A stretch of DNA of 64,000 nucleotides from Pseudomonadales bacterium. GTDB taxonomy: Bacteria > Pseudomonadota > Gammaproteobacteria > Pseudomonadales > UBA7239. The stretch covers positions 124,001 to 188,000 of the forward strand of contig JAWLAB010000005.1 in the NCBI GenBank assembly GCA_041395665.1. Direction: 5' to 3'. Each line of letters begins with the position of its first letter. The first letter of the stretch is position 1. The position numbers and the translations under genes were made by a program. Of the stretch, positions 53,794 through 63,007 are shown in pieces. Below the pieces are notes generated by a model. That model was not told the origin of the DNA. It saw nothing but the letters and a program-made list of their open reading frames with translations, and did no database searches.

Positions 53794-54798
53794 CCGTGCA
53801 CGAAACCAACGCACATCCAGCGCGTGTTTATCCACCAAGTCCACCACATCCAATACCAGCGCAAACAAGGCCATACGAATCACCACGCCGTTATCGGCTT
53901 GGCGAAAAATCGCAAGGTTTGGATTTTCATTCAGGTCGTTATCTAACTCATTCGCTTCTGCACGAGAATCGCGCGGCAGCGGGTGCATAATCACCGTGTT
54001 GGGTTCACAATATTGCGTGTAAACCTGCTGATTGAGACGAAACTTGCCGCGATACAAATCTGCTTCTGCCTTGCTGGTAAATCGCTCTTCTTGAATACGC
54101 GTGGAATACGCAATATCCACTTTTCCAATACTCGCTTCCAGCTGATCAGTTTCTGTGACGCGTATTCCAGCGCTGCGCATCATGTCCACCAACTCTGGCG
54201 GCATCGCCAATTCGCGTGGCGACACCAATGTCACTTGTACGGTTGGATACAAGCAAAGTAATTTGCACAATGAATGCACGGTACGACCATATTTCAAATC
54301 GCCAATCATGGCGATGCGCAACTCTGACAAACTGCGTCCACGCGAAGTAATTTCTTTGCGAATCGTGTACAAATCGAGCAGTGCTTGGCTGGGATGTTCA
54401 TTGGCACCATCGCCACCGTTGACCACAGGGACGCGGCTCGTTTCTGCAAACTCAGCCACCGAACCCGCTTGTGGATGGCGCATACAAATAACATCGCTAT
54501 AGCCGGACAGCACACGCGCAGTGTCATGCAGCGATTCACCTTTAGCGAGTGCAGACGAATCAAAGCCCGTGGTTTCGCGCACTTCACCGCCCAGTAAATT
54601 AAATGCGCAACCAAAACTCACTCGCGTTCGCGTGCTCGGTTCAAAAAACATATTGCCGAGAATTGCGCCTTCTAATACGCGCGTGACACGCTTGCGCTGC
54701 GCATACGGCTCCATGCAGTCTGCCACTGAAAAAATATGCTCAATGTCGCTGCGATCAAACGGCGTAATAGAAAGGATATGTGCCCCAGGAAAATGCAT
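53791..54798 (-). CDS. pyrB: aspartate carbamoyltransferase catalytic subunit
   Basis: A 335-residue ATCase. The carbamoyl-phosphate loop FEPSTRTRVSF is at about 53-63. NGGDGANEHPSQALLDLYT binds substrate, and MHPLPRDSRA is near the end. It makes N-carbamoyl-aspartate for pyrimidine synthesis. No pyrI, pyrC or pyrR is beside it. Its start overlaps the sbcB stop by one base (TAATG), an unusual partner. Confidence 0.95.
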   Translation of the reverse strand: MHFPGAHILSITPFDRSDIEHIFSVADCMEPYAQRKRVTRVLEGAILGNMFFEPSTRTRVSFGCAFNLLGGEVRETTGFDSSALAKGESLHDTARVLSGYSDVICMRHPQAGSVAEFAETSRVPVVNGGDGANEHPSQALLDLYTIRKEITSRGRSLSELRIAMIGDLKYGRTVHSLCKLLCLYPTVQVTLVSPRELAMPPELVDMMRSAGIRVTETDQLEASIGKVDIAYSTRIQEERFTSKAEADLYRGKFRLNQQVYTQYCEPNTVIMHPLPRDSRAEANELDNDLNENPNLAIFRQADNGVVIRMALFALVLDVVDLVDKHALDVRWFRAR

Positions 54799-56228
54799 TA
54801 ATTAACCTCCGATTCCCATGCCATCAGCGCAGAAATAACCGCCATTTTTTGAACATCCTGCTGATAGTCATTTTTCAATTTTTCGAGCTGAGTGCGAAAC
54901 GCTTCTCGTGTCAGCCAATCTTCACTCACCTTGTTGTGCAAGCGAAAATGCCGCCACTCCTGCCATTGCGCCTGCTCATCCGCCGATAAACTCTGAGGAA
55001 AATTGCGCGCACGATAGCGAAACAATAATTCTGACAGGCGCTGATCAGAAAACACAAAGCTATTTTCACTCAACTCTTTTTGATTTGCTTTACGCACAGC
55101 ATCTGCCACGCGTTTATCCTGCGCACCCAAAAACCCACCATAAATAAGAAACTCCGCATCGCGCACGACAGGTTCATATTCCTGTTCAAACACGGTTTTG
55201 AGTTTCGCCTGCACCTCAGGCAGACGCGCATACAAAGTCTGCCAATGTTTCTCACAAAGCGCGCGATCCAAACCCAAGCGCGTTTCGACAGCGCCATCGA
55301 ACAGCGACAAAGGCGCGACCATCGGCGACTTATTTCTGTGTACTGTTTTTACCGCTAATCGCTCCACACCTGCTTCCAAATCAGTATTCGCAGTGAACAA
55401 GCGGCGGCGAATTTCTTCAGTGGGGAGATCAATCAACGCAGCTGGATCTTGCATCAAATCAAACACAATCACGCCGTTCGTATTGCTCGGATGCTGCATC
55501 ACAGGCATCACCAAGGTGGTGAATAATCGCTCTCTACCCAACTTGCTAGAAGTGTGTAAAACCGGATGATGTGTTTCTAAATCCAAATATTTTTTGACGA
55601 CATTTTTATCGCGCAATTGAAACGCAAAATCGTAAAGGCGCGGCTGTGCTTGCTTGAGCTTTCGCGCCATCGCAATCGTCGCACGCACATCCACCAAGGC
55701 ATCATGTGCGCCCGCGTGTTCGATATGATTCGCTGCGGTCAGTGCTTCTAGCTTCATCACTGGATTGCCCTGCTCATCAAATGGCCATTCAATGCCTTCT
55801 GGGCGCAATGCGCGCGCCATGCGCAGCACATCCAACAAATCCCAACGCGAATTGCCATTTTTCCATTCGCGCTCGTAAGGGTCATAGAAATTGCGATACA
55901 GCAGTTGGCGCGTAAATTCATCATCGAAACGAATATTGTTGAAGCCGACACCACAAGTGCCAGGTCGCGCTAATTCGTGTAACACTTTTTTAGCAAACTG
56001 CACATCCGCCACGCCGCGTTCACGACACAATTGCGGCGTGATGCCGGTGATCAAACACGCCTCTGGTTCAGGCCAACTATCTTGCGGCGGCTGGCAATAA
56101 AGCATCAAAGGCTCGCCAATTTCCTTGAGGTTTTCGTCCGTGCGAATACCGGCAAACTGCGCAATACCGCACCAACGCGGATTGCGACCAAAAGTTTCAT
56201 AGTCATGCCAATAGAGCGTCGTGCTCAT
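54798..56228 (-). CDS. sbcB: exodeoxyribonuclease I
   Basis: A 476-residue ExoI. The DEDD exonuclease domain starts with WHDYETFGRNP, and later HIEHAGAHDALVDVRATIAMA carries the catalytic histidine and aspartate. The SH3-like and C-terminal domains follow (NFPQSLSADEQAQWQEWRH). It degrades single-stranded DNA 3' to 5'. I chose the ATG at 56228; the upstream frame is not conserved. It is cotranscribed with pyrB. Confidence 0.95.
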   Translation of the reverse strand: MSTTLYWHDYETFGRNPRWCGIAQFAGIRTDENLKEIGEPLMLYCQPPQDSWPEPEACLITGITPQLCRERGVADVQFAKKVLHELARPGTCGVGFNNIRFDDEFTRQLLYRNFYDPYEREWKNGNSRWDLLDVLRMARALRPEGIEWPFDEQGNPVMKLEALTAANHIEHAGAHDALVDVRATIAMARKLKQAQPRLYDFAFQLRDKNVVKKYLDLETHHPVLHTSSKLGRERLFTTLVMPVMQHPSNTNGVIVFDLMQDPAALIDLPTEEIRRRLFTANTDLEAGVERLAVKTVHRNKSPMVAPLSLFDGAVETRLGLDRALCEKHWQTLYARLPEVQAKLKTVFEQEYEPVVRDAEFLIYGGFLGAQDKRVADAVRKANQKELSENSFVFSDQRLSELLFRYRARNFPQSLSADEQAQWQEWRHFRLHNKVSEDWLTREAFRTQLEKLKNDYQQDVQKMAVISALMAWESEVN

Positions 56229-56290
56229 TATTGATTTCTCTCTCCCACGCGGTGCGCGCAGTCTAACGCAGCCATAAATTACAGACACAA

Positions 56291-56314
56291 AAAAGCCCGG
56301 CGAACCGGGCTTCT
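56291..56314 (-). terminator. intrinsic terminator after the OmpA-family gene
   Basis: AAGCCCGG (56293-56300) pairs with CCGGGCTT (56305-56312) around CGAA. On the minus strand it is followed by TTTTTGTG. It ends the OmpA-family transcript. Confidence 0.88.
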
Positions 56315-56333
56315 TTTATCTCTCAAGGAGCAA

Positions 56334-57203
56334 TTACTGTGGCAAACCAGTAACAACCGCTTCGATACGACGGTTAGCTTGACGGCCAGCAGAAGTGTCA
56401 TTGCTGTCAACTGGCTCCAGCTCACCGCGACCAGAAGTTTCGATAGCGTCAGGGTTTACACCTTCTTCTACCATCACCGCTTTGACGGCATCCGCACGGC
56501 GCTCAGACAAACGCTGGTTGTACGCTTCAGAAGCTGTGCTGTCAGTGTGACCAACGATAGTTGCGGTGCTGCCTGGATTCGCTTTCATCGCCTGTGCAAC
56601 AGGGATGATTTCAGCGCGGTCAGCTGCGCGTACACGGCTCTTATCGGTATCGAAGTGAGCGTGCATGGTTTTTGTCATAACAACAGCAGGAGCAACTTTC
56701 TCTGGCTCTGGCTCAGCAACGGCATCTTGGTGCGTGCCGAAGTGGTAGTTCAGAGACAGTGTGCTAGTCATATATTCTTTGTCTTCAACACCACCCAACA
56801 CAGTCAAGCGGGCTTCTACGTTGTCAGTGAAGTAGTGAGAAAGTGCTACACCCAACACAGGCTCAACTTCGCTGTTGGTGTAACGCAGATTTTGAATACC
56901 ACCAACCGCTAAAATTTGAGTTTGCTCGCCCCACAAACGGTAAGCAGCAGTCAAAGAAACGACTTCTTGGTCGTCTGAATCAAAACCAGACAATTGACCC
57001 AGCTCGATAGACCAGTCTGGGTTGAAGTGGTAGCCCACTTGTACGCCAGCAACGCCTTCATTAACAGATTTTTCGAGATCAGCGTGGCTGTCAAAGTAGC
57101 CAGCGCTAAAACCAGCGTAGAAGTGGTCATCAGCTTGAGCAGCTGTGCTAACACCCAAAGCCAGAGCAGAGGCAGCAAATGCGGCAATCAGTTTATTTTT
57201 CAT
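56334..57203 (-). CDS. OmpA-family outer-membrane protein
   Basis: A 289-residue protein. The signal peptide ends in AAQA. An eight-stranded beta-barrel follows (about 22-170, HFYAGFSAGYFDS, VQVGYHFNPDWSIELG). A linker leads to an OmpA peptidoglycan-binding domain (about 185-285; IVGHTDSTASEAYNQRLSERRADAVKAVM, and GRGELEPVDSNDTSAGRQANRRIEAVV). It ties the outer membrane to peptidoglycan. The ATG at 57203 follows GGAGATTTACCGT. It has its own terminator. Confidence 0.93.
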   Translation of the reverse strand: MKNKLIAAFAASALALGVSTAAQADDHFYAGFSAGYFDSHADLEKSVNEGVAGVQVGYHFNPDWSIELGQLSGFDSDDQEVVSLTAAYRLWGEQTQILAVGGIQNLRYTNSEVEPVLGVALSHYFTDNVEARLTVLGGVEDKEYMTSTLSLNYHFGTHQDAVAEPEPEKVAPAVVMTKTMHAHFDTDKSRVRAADRAEIIPVAQAMKANPGSTATIVGHTDSTASEAYNQRLSERRADAVKAVMVEEGVNPDAIETSGRGELEPVDSNDTSAGRQANRRIEAVVTGLPQ

Positions 57204-57407
57204 ACGGTAAATCTCCTTACCCATGGTCAAATGTGAAAAAATTGTCAATTGAGTCAAACAACGCGCGCAGGGTAATACAAAGAAGCTCAAAAAACCACTA
57301 ACGATGCCACTTTTTTTCACCGCTCTATCAGCTGTCGAAGCCCCTTCTGACTTCGTTACAATGCGCCCACATCTATATCTTCATACAAACATAAAGGCAG
57401 TATCTCC

Positions 57408-57818
57408 ATGACACTTGGCAGCTGGAACCCCGCAGACGGCAGTGAAACCACCGCCACTTACTCCATTGATGCGCAATTACTAGCCAAGTGCGCAGGCTTT
57501 GCTGCCGTAGGTGACTGGCAAGCATTGGCTGCATGGGAAAAGCAACTCCCCAGCAATAGCAACCAAATGATGCGACTCACGGCTCACGACTGGCAGCCCG
57601 TATTGGCCGCCATGGATGAATCAACTTTAGTACAGCTGGTGCAATTCTTTACTCAAGTAGAACAGCAGCTTTCACACTGGCACGGCGGCGATAAATCCCC
57701 CGTGATTTGGATTGCTCGCCTGCTCAAACAGCGCGGTACACCTCTGTCACGCGACATGGTGCTGTGGATTAAGAGCAATAGTGACAATCGCTTTCTTCCC
57801 AATGGCCCCGCACTGTAA
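57408..57818 (+). CDS. conserved hypothetical protein
   Basis: A 136-residue soluble protein I cannot assign. It is helical with several tryptophans (SWNP, DWQA, AWEK, DWQP, HWHGGDKSPVIW). It ends in a basic segment WIKSNSDNRFLPNGPAL. It lies 3 bases before a sulfotransferase gene in the same direction. The ATG at 57408 is the first in frame after a GTATCTCC stretch and has no strong ribosome site. Confidence 0.7.
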   Translation: MTLGSWNPADGSETTATYSIDAQLLAKCAGFAAVGDWQALAAWEKQLPSNSNQMMRLTAHDWQPVLAAMDESTLVQLVQFFTQVEQQLSHWHGGDKSPVIWIARLLKQRGTPLSRDMVLWIKSNSDNRFLPNGPAL

Positions 57819-57821
57819 ACC

Positions 57822-58571
57822 ATGCCTGCGCCGCACTTTCTGATTATCGGCACACAAAAAGGTGGCACTTCCAGCCTCTACAGCGCACTGACCCAGCACC
57901 CACAAATTCTCCGCGCCACGCGCAAAGAAGTGCATTTTTTTGATCAGCATTACGCGCGCGGTGCAGCTTGGTATCAACGCCAATTTCCTGTTTGCCAATC
58001 CGGTCAAATCACCGGCGAAGCATCGCCTTTTTATATGGCACACCCTTTGGTTGCGCAGCGCATCGCACAACACTGCCCCACTGCAAAATTACTGCTGTTG
58101 CTGCGCAACCCCGCTGATCGCGCCATATCTCATTATCACCAAGAGTTTCGCCGCCACCACGACCTACTCAGCTTAGAGGATGCTTTAGCGGCTGAAGGCA
58201 AACGCACGCGCGATGACTGGGATGCACTCGCCACTGGCAAGCTGCTCACCCACAGCGCTGCACAACGCTTTAGCTACCGTGAGCGCGGTCATTACGCTAA
58301 ACAACTGCAAGCTTTTTTTCAGCATTTTCCACGCGAACAAATCGCTATCTTCAGCAGTGAACAGTTCTTTCAAAAGCCTTATGCTGTACTGGCGCAGTTC
58401 TACGCTTTTTTAGGTGTCGATGCCTCCTTTCACCCTACCGATTTACTACCGCGCAAGCCCGGCAATTATGGCGAAGCCGATCGCGCTGTACGGCAATCGC
58501 TAGTGCAGTACTATGAACCACACAACGAAGCACTGTTCTCACTGATCGGTCAGCGTTTTGATTGGCAATGA
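57822..58571 (+). CDS. sulfotransferase-domain protein
   Basis: A 249-residue PAPS-dependent sulfotransferase. The 5'-phosphosulfate loop FLIIGTQKGGTSSLYSAL is near the N-terminus. The 3'-phosphate motif LLLLLRNPADRAISHYHQ is at about 90-107. It resembles heparan-sulfate-type sulfotransferases. The acceptor is unknown. No sugar-nucleotide or PAPS synthesis genes are adjacent. It follows a hypothetical gene by 3 bases and is followed by lemA. Confidence 0.88.
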   Translation: MPAPHFLIIGTQKGGTSSLYSALTQHPQILRATRKEVHFFDQHYARGAAWYQRQFPVCQSGQITGEASPFYMAHPLVAQRIAQHCPTAKLLLLLRNPADRAISHYHQEFRRHHDLLSLEDALAAEGKRTRDDWDALATGKLLTHSAAQRFSYRERGHYAKQLQAFFQHFPREQIAIFSSEQFFQKPYAVLAQFYAFLGVDASFHPTDLLPRKPGNYGEADRAVRQSLVQYYEPHNEALFSLIGQRFDWQ

Positions 58572-58599
58572 GCTTTTATCACTCACACGGAGATACACC

Positions 58600-59193
58600 A
58601 TGGGCAGCGGATTAATTACTCTGATTATTTTGGCAGTGATAGCAATTTATTTGATTTCACTGTTCAACAAACTCGTCAATTTAAAAAATCGTTATCAAAA
58701 CGCTTTTGCGCAAATTGATGTGCAACTCAAACGCCGCTATGACTTAATTCCCAATCTCGTCGAAACCGCCAAAGCCTACATGGCGCATGAAAGCAAAACG
58801 CTGGAAGCAGTGATTGAGGCGCGCAACACTGCCAGCAAACAATTGCAAACTGCTTCGAGTAATCCAGCAGACGGCAACGCCATCACCAACTTAGGTCACG
58901 CTGAAACACAATTAGGCGGTGCGCTCGGTCGCTTCAATGTCACCATGGAAGCCTATCCTGATCTCAAAGCGAATCAAAATATGATGCAGCTTTCTGAGGA
59001 ACTGACCAGCACAGAAAATAAAGTGTCTTTCGCACGCCAAGCGATGAATGACTCTGCCACCGAATACAACACAGCGCGCCAATCTTTTCCCGCCAATTTT
59101 CTTTCTGGCCTTTTTGGCCACAATACAGATATGGCTCTGCTTGAATTTGAAGATCATCAAGCCATACAAGCAGCGCCTAAAGTTAGCTTCTAA
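58600..59193 (+). CDS. lemA: LemA-family membrane protein
   Basis: A 197-residue LemA protein. An N-terminal membrane helix (SGLITLIILAVIAIYLISLF) is followed by a helical domain with the motif RRYDLIPNLVETAKAYMAHE. It is probably anchored with the helices in the periplasm. It lies 21 bases before an M48 membrane protease, an arrangement found widely. The start at 58600 has GGAGATACACC upstream. Confidence 0.92.
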   Translation: MGSGLITLIILAVIAIYLISLFNKLVNLKNRYQNAFAQIDVQLKRRYDLIPNLVETAKAYMAHESKTLEAVIEARNTASKQLQTASSNPADGNAITNLGHAETQLGGALGRFNVTMEAYPDLKANQNMMQLSEELTSTENKVSFARQAMNDSATEYNTARQSFPANFLSGLFGHNTDMALLEFEDHQAIQAAPKVSF

Positions 59194-59214
59194 AAATTAA
59201 CGCTAGGCAGCTTG

Positions 59215-61176
59215 ATGAATTTTTTTCAATCGCAAGCCAATGCGCGCCGCCGTACTGGATGGCTGGTGGCGCTGTTTGCATTGGCTGTTATTTGCTTAAT
59301 AGGACTAACGCAACTGATCGTGTTATTGGCTATAGGTTTTAGTCAGAGCACATCAACGGTACAAGGCAATTTACCACTCTCAATGGATGGCGCAGTGATG
59401 GCAGAAATTGCCGTTGCTATCACCATCGTTATTGGCTTGGCATCACGGTACAAAATGCAACAATTGCGCGCTGGCGGCTCAGCTGTTGCCACACTGTTAG
59501 GCGGTCATCTACTGGATCGTGCCAGCAACGACCTCAATGAACGAAAAATTCTCAATATCGTTGAAGAAATGGCAATTGCTGCAGGCGTCGCCGTGCCGCC
59601 GGTTTACATTTTGGAAGAAGAATCTATCAACGCCTTTGCTGCCGGACACGATCATCGCGATGAGGCTATCGGTATTACGCGCGGTGCGATTCAATTACTC
59701 TCGCGCGATGAATTACAAGGTGTAATTGCCCACGAGTTCAGCCATATTTTTAATGGCGATATGCGCATCAATTTACAATTAATGGGCTGGCTATTTGGTA
59801 TTTTATTTATCGGTTTAATTGGTCGTTTTCTTTTGCAAAGCGGCAGCCGACGCTCAGGCTCTCGAAACAGCAAGAATGCTTCTAGCTTGGCACTGATCGG
59901 TCTAGGGCTGGTTATTGTCGGTTACAGCGGCACTTTTTTTGGAAAATTGATCAAAGCCGCCATCAGCCGCCAGCGTGAATTTCTTGCTGACGCTTCCGCC
60001 GTGCAATACACGCGCAACCCAGAAGGCATTGCTGGTGCATTAAAAAAAATTGGTGGCTACACCGCAGGTTCTATCATTACTCACCCTAACGCATCACAAG
60101 CCAGTCATTTATTTTTTGGCAATGGTGTCAGCAGTTTTTCTTCTTGGTTTGCCACACACCCACCTTTGGCGGAACGCATTAAAGCGATTGACACGCATTG
60201 GGATGGCAAGTTTCCTGCTGTCGACGCCTCGAAAATTGATGTCGATAGACCAACGATAGATCCATCGCGCATCAACATTGTGAATGGTGAGATTCAATAC
60301 ACACCGCCCTCAATGATGGCTACAGAGATGACTGCGGGCATTGCCGCTGCTACCAGCGTCGTTACAGCAATCGACAATATCGGCACACCGCAGCCTGAAC
60401 ATCTTACCGAAGCCAAGCAACGATTAACCCGCATTCCCAATGACTTAAAAAATATGGCGCGCGAAACATGGGGCGCGAGTGCTATTACCCATTGCTTATT
60501 GATGGAGCGCACAGCGGCAGACAACACCGCCTCGCTCACTTTGCTAAAAAACTATACGCCCGGCAGCGTTTCCAGCTTGTGTGAAAAAATTGCAGCCAGC
60601 GTTACACAATTACCTTATGCATTGCGCTTGCCTCTGCTAGACCTCTGTTTGCCTAGCCTTTTATTACTAAGTACAGCGCAACGCGATTTATTTTTGAAAG
60701 CGGTGATGGCACAAATCAATGCTGATCAAAAAATTTCGCTGTTTGAGTGGTCTTTGTATCGCATCTTGCGCCACTCATTGAATGCAACAAAAATTTCTGG
60801 TGGCAGCGCACTAACATTAACTGTCACAACCAATAGCTGCCGCACCGTGCTCTCAGCACTGGCTTTATCCACACACGCCACAGAAGCATTAGCGATACAG
60901 AAATTTTCTAGCGCATGGCAACAACTGGGTTTACCCGAGACAATATTGGATGCAGAGGCATTGAATGATATCAACGCACTGGATCAAGCTGTACGGCAAC
61001 TGCGCTGCTTACAAGCATTGGTAAAGCCACGCTTATTAAAAGCGTGCTGCACTGCTATTGCTGATACGCAGCAACAATACAGCGCAGAAGCACTTGAATT
61101 ATTGCGCGCGGTTGCCGACACAATCGACACTCCTATTCCACCGATTGCCACTACGCAACAAAAACCTGCAACATGA
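59215..61176 (+). CDS. HtpX-like M48 membrane metalloprotease with long C-terminal domain
   Basis: A 653-residue protease. Two membrane helices (about 17-43 and 60-80) are followed by the zinc site HEFSHIFNGDM (about residues 174-184). Two more helices (about 196-210, 222-245) and the conserved SRQREFLADASAVQYTRNP glutamate region follow. After about residue 375 comes a 280-residue C-terminal domain without a family I recognise. I chose the ATG at 59215 over the TTG at 59212. It is paired with lemA. Its stop overlaps the next start (ATGA). Confidence 0.9.
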   Translation: MNFFQSQANARRRTGWLVALFALAVICLIGLTQLIVLLAIGFSQSTSTVQGNLPLSMDGAVMAEIAVAITIVIGLASRYKMQQLRAGGSAVATLLGGHLLDRASNDLNERKILNIVEEMAIAAGVAVPPVYILEEESINAFAAGHDHRDEAIGITRGAIQLLSRDELQGVIAHEFSHIFNGDMRINLQLMGWLFGILFIGLIGRFLLQSGSRRSGSRNSKNASSLALIGLGLVIVGYSGTFFGKLIKAAISRQREFLADASAVQYTRNPEGIAGALKKIGGYTAGSIITHPNASQASHLFFGNGVSSFSSWFATHPPLAERIKAIDTHWDGKFPAVDASKIDVDRPTIDPSRINIVNGEIQYTPPSMMATEMTAGIAAATSVVTAIDNIGTPQPEHLTEAKQRLTRIPNDLKNMARETWGASAITHCLLMERTAADNTASLTLLKNYTPGSVSSLCEKIAASVTQLPYALRLPLLDLCLPSLLLLSTAQRDLFLKAVMAQINADQKISLFEWSLYRILRHSLNATKISGGSALTLTVTTNSCRTVLSALALSTHATEALAIQKFSSAWQQLGLPETILDAEALNDINALDQAVRQLRCLQALVKPRLLKACCTAIADTQQQYSAEALELLRAVADTIDTPIPPIATTQQKPAT

Positions 61177-62159
61177 AACAGCGTTTTATCCAACATCTGC
61201 CCGACCAAACACTGGCAATCGCAGAGCAAACTTTGCGTGAAATAAACGACGACGAAGTGTTAATTGCTGTCGCCACTTTTGGCATCAATCGCCCTGATTT
61301 GTTGCAGCGCGCTGGGCTCTACCCCGCACCACCCGATGCCTCACCCATCCTCGGTTTAGAAGTCGCAGGAACGGTTATCGCTTGCGGGAAAAATGTTACG
61401 CAATGGCAAGAAGGTGATCGCGTTTGCGCTTTGGTCAACGGCGGCGGCTATAGCGATTACTGCTTTGCGCCCACCACACAATGCCTGCCTTGGCCAGAAA
61501 AATACAGCGCAGCAGAAGCTGCGTGTTTGCCGGAATCGTTTATCACGGTTTGGCACAATTTATTTCAGCGCGGCAAATTGCAAGCGGGCGAAACTGTGTT
61601 GATACAAGCGGGCAGCAGCGGCATCGGCACCACCGCCATCCAGCTAGCACATTTAGCAGGCGCACGCGTTTTTACCACCGCCGGTAACGCCGAAAAATGT
61701 GCGCGTTGTATCGCACTTGGCGCAGAACTCGCTTTTGATTATCACCAAGGTGATTTCACTGACACACTGCACGCAGCAACCCAACAACACGGCGTGGATG
61801 TCACACTCGATATTCTCGGCGGCGAAGCCTTAGCGCAGCACATCAAGCTTGCCGCTGTAGATGGGCGCATCATCAATATTGCCGTGTTAAATGGCAGCAA
61901 AGCGGAAATCAATCTCGCTACAGTGATGATGAAACGCTTAACCATCACTGGCTCGACATTGCGCGCGCAATCCAACCAACAAAAAACTGCGATGGTGAGT
62001 GATATTCGTCAACGCGCTTGGCACTGGATAGACAGCGGACAATTTCGCCCTGTGATTGATCGCTATTTTGATTTTCACGATGTAGATGCGGCGCATCAGC
62101 ATATGAAAAATCGCGCACATTTTGGAAAAATCGCTATTACTCTCGGAAATCATCCATGA
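61173..62159 (+). CDS. NAD(P)H quinone oxidoreductase, PIG3 type
   Basis: A 328-residue zinc-independent medium-chain reductase. FGINRPDLLQRAGLYPAP is the N-terminal signature. QAGSSGIGTTAIQLAHLAGARV at about 145 binds NADP. It likely reduces quinones by one- or two-electron transfer. It overlaps the protease and yciH by 4 bases each, so the lemA-protease-PIG3-yciH set is probably one transcript. Confidence 0.92.
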   Translation: MKQRFIQHLPDQTLAIAEQTLREINDDEVLIAVATFGINRPDLLQRAGLYPAPPDASPILGLEVAGTVIACGKNVTQWQEGDRVCALVNGGGYSDYCFAPTTQCLPWPEKYSAAEAACLPESFITVWHNLFQRGKLQAGETVLIQAGSSGIGTTAIQLAHLAGARVFTTAGNAEKCARCIALGAELAFDYHQGDFTDTLHAATQQHGVDVTLDILGGEALAQHIKLAAVDGRIINIAVLNGSKAEINLATVMMKRLTITGSTLRAQSNQQKTAMVSDIRQRAWHWIDSGQFRPVIDRYFDFHDVDAAHQHMKNRAHFGKIAITLGNHP

Positions 62160-62485
62160 GCAAAAAAGACAGCAAACTGGTTTACTCCACTGAAAGCGGT
62201 CGTATCAAATCCATCGACCCACTACCCTCACTACCACCCAAAGGTGATGGCTTTATTCGTATTCGCCGCGAAACCGCAGGGCGCAACGGCAAAGGCGTCA
62301 CTACGCTCACCGGTTTTGAATTATCCGCAGACGAATTGCAAACATTGGCGAAACAATTGAAACAACTGTGCGGTACTGGTGGCACAGTGAAAGATTGGGT
62401 GGTAGAAATTCAAGGCGACCAGCGCGACAAATTAAAAGCCGAATTAGAAAAACGCGGCTTTAAAATCAAGCTCGCTGGCGGCTAA
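62156..62485 (+). CDS. yciH: SUI1/eIF1-like translation factor YciH
   Basis: A 109-residue SUI1-domain protein. It has RIRRETAGRNGKGVTTLTG and GGTVKDWVVEIQGDQRDKLKAEL segments. YciH relatives act in start-codon fidelity on the 30S subunit. It overlaps the preceding reductase (ATGA) and is 15 bases before greB. Confidence 0.93.
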   Translation: MSKKDSKLVYSTESGRIKSIDPLPSLPPKGDGFIRIRRETAGRNGKGVTTLTGFELSADELQTLAKQLKQLCGTGGTVKDWVVEIQGDQRDKLKAELEKRGFKIKLAGG

Positions 62486-62500
62486 GTAACGGAACCTCTT

Positions 62501-63007
62501 ATGGGACGCTATCGCCCACCCGCACCCAAACGCTCGGCCTACATCACCACAGAAGGCGCAGAAGCATTACGCGCAGAACTGCATCAGCTGTGGGAAATTG
62601 AAAGGCCGCAAGTGACCTCTGCCGTACACGAAGCTGCAAAAAATGGGGATCGATCGGAAAATGGCGATTACATTTATGGCAAACGCCGCCTGCGTGAAAT
62701 TGATAGCCGCGTGCGCTACTTAAGCAAGCGCTTAGAAGTCTTGACAGTGGTTGACCGCATCCCCGACCAACAAAGCAAAGTGTTTTTTGGTGCGTGGATT
62801 ACAGTAGAAGATGAAGACGGTAGCGAAAACCGCTACCGCATTGTTGGCCCTGATGAAATTGATCCCGCAAAAAGTTGGATCAGCATGGATTCACCGCTGG
62901 CGCGTGCCGCATTAGGAAAGCAACTCGACGACGAAATTGTTTTCCAAACCCAACAAGGGCTGCGACAGCTCTACATTACATATATTGCGTACTTTGATGC
63001 TCAATAG
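62501..63007 (+). CDS. greB: transcription elongation factor GreB
   Basis: A 168-residue GreB. The coiled coil has the acidic tip motif GDRSENGDYIYGKRRLREID (about 48-67). The C-terminal domain follows (RYRIVGPDEID, SPLARAALGKQLDDEI). It stimulates transcript cleavage by stalled RNA polymerase. It starts with MGRYRPPAPKRSAYIT. The 3' end overlaps the convergent membrane-protein gene by 32 bases. Confidence 0.96.
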   Translation: MGRYRPPAPKRSAYITTEGAEALRAELHQLWEIERPQVTSAVHEAAKNGDRSENGDYIYGKRRLREIDSRVRYLSKRLEVLTVVDRIPDQQSKVFFGAWITVEDEDGSENRYRIVGPDEIDPAKSWISMDSPLARAALGKQLDDEIVFQTQQGLRQLYITYIAYFDAQ

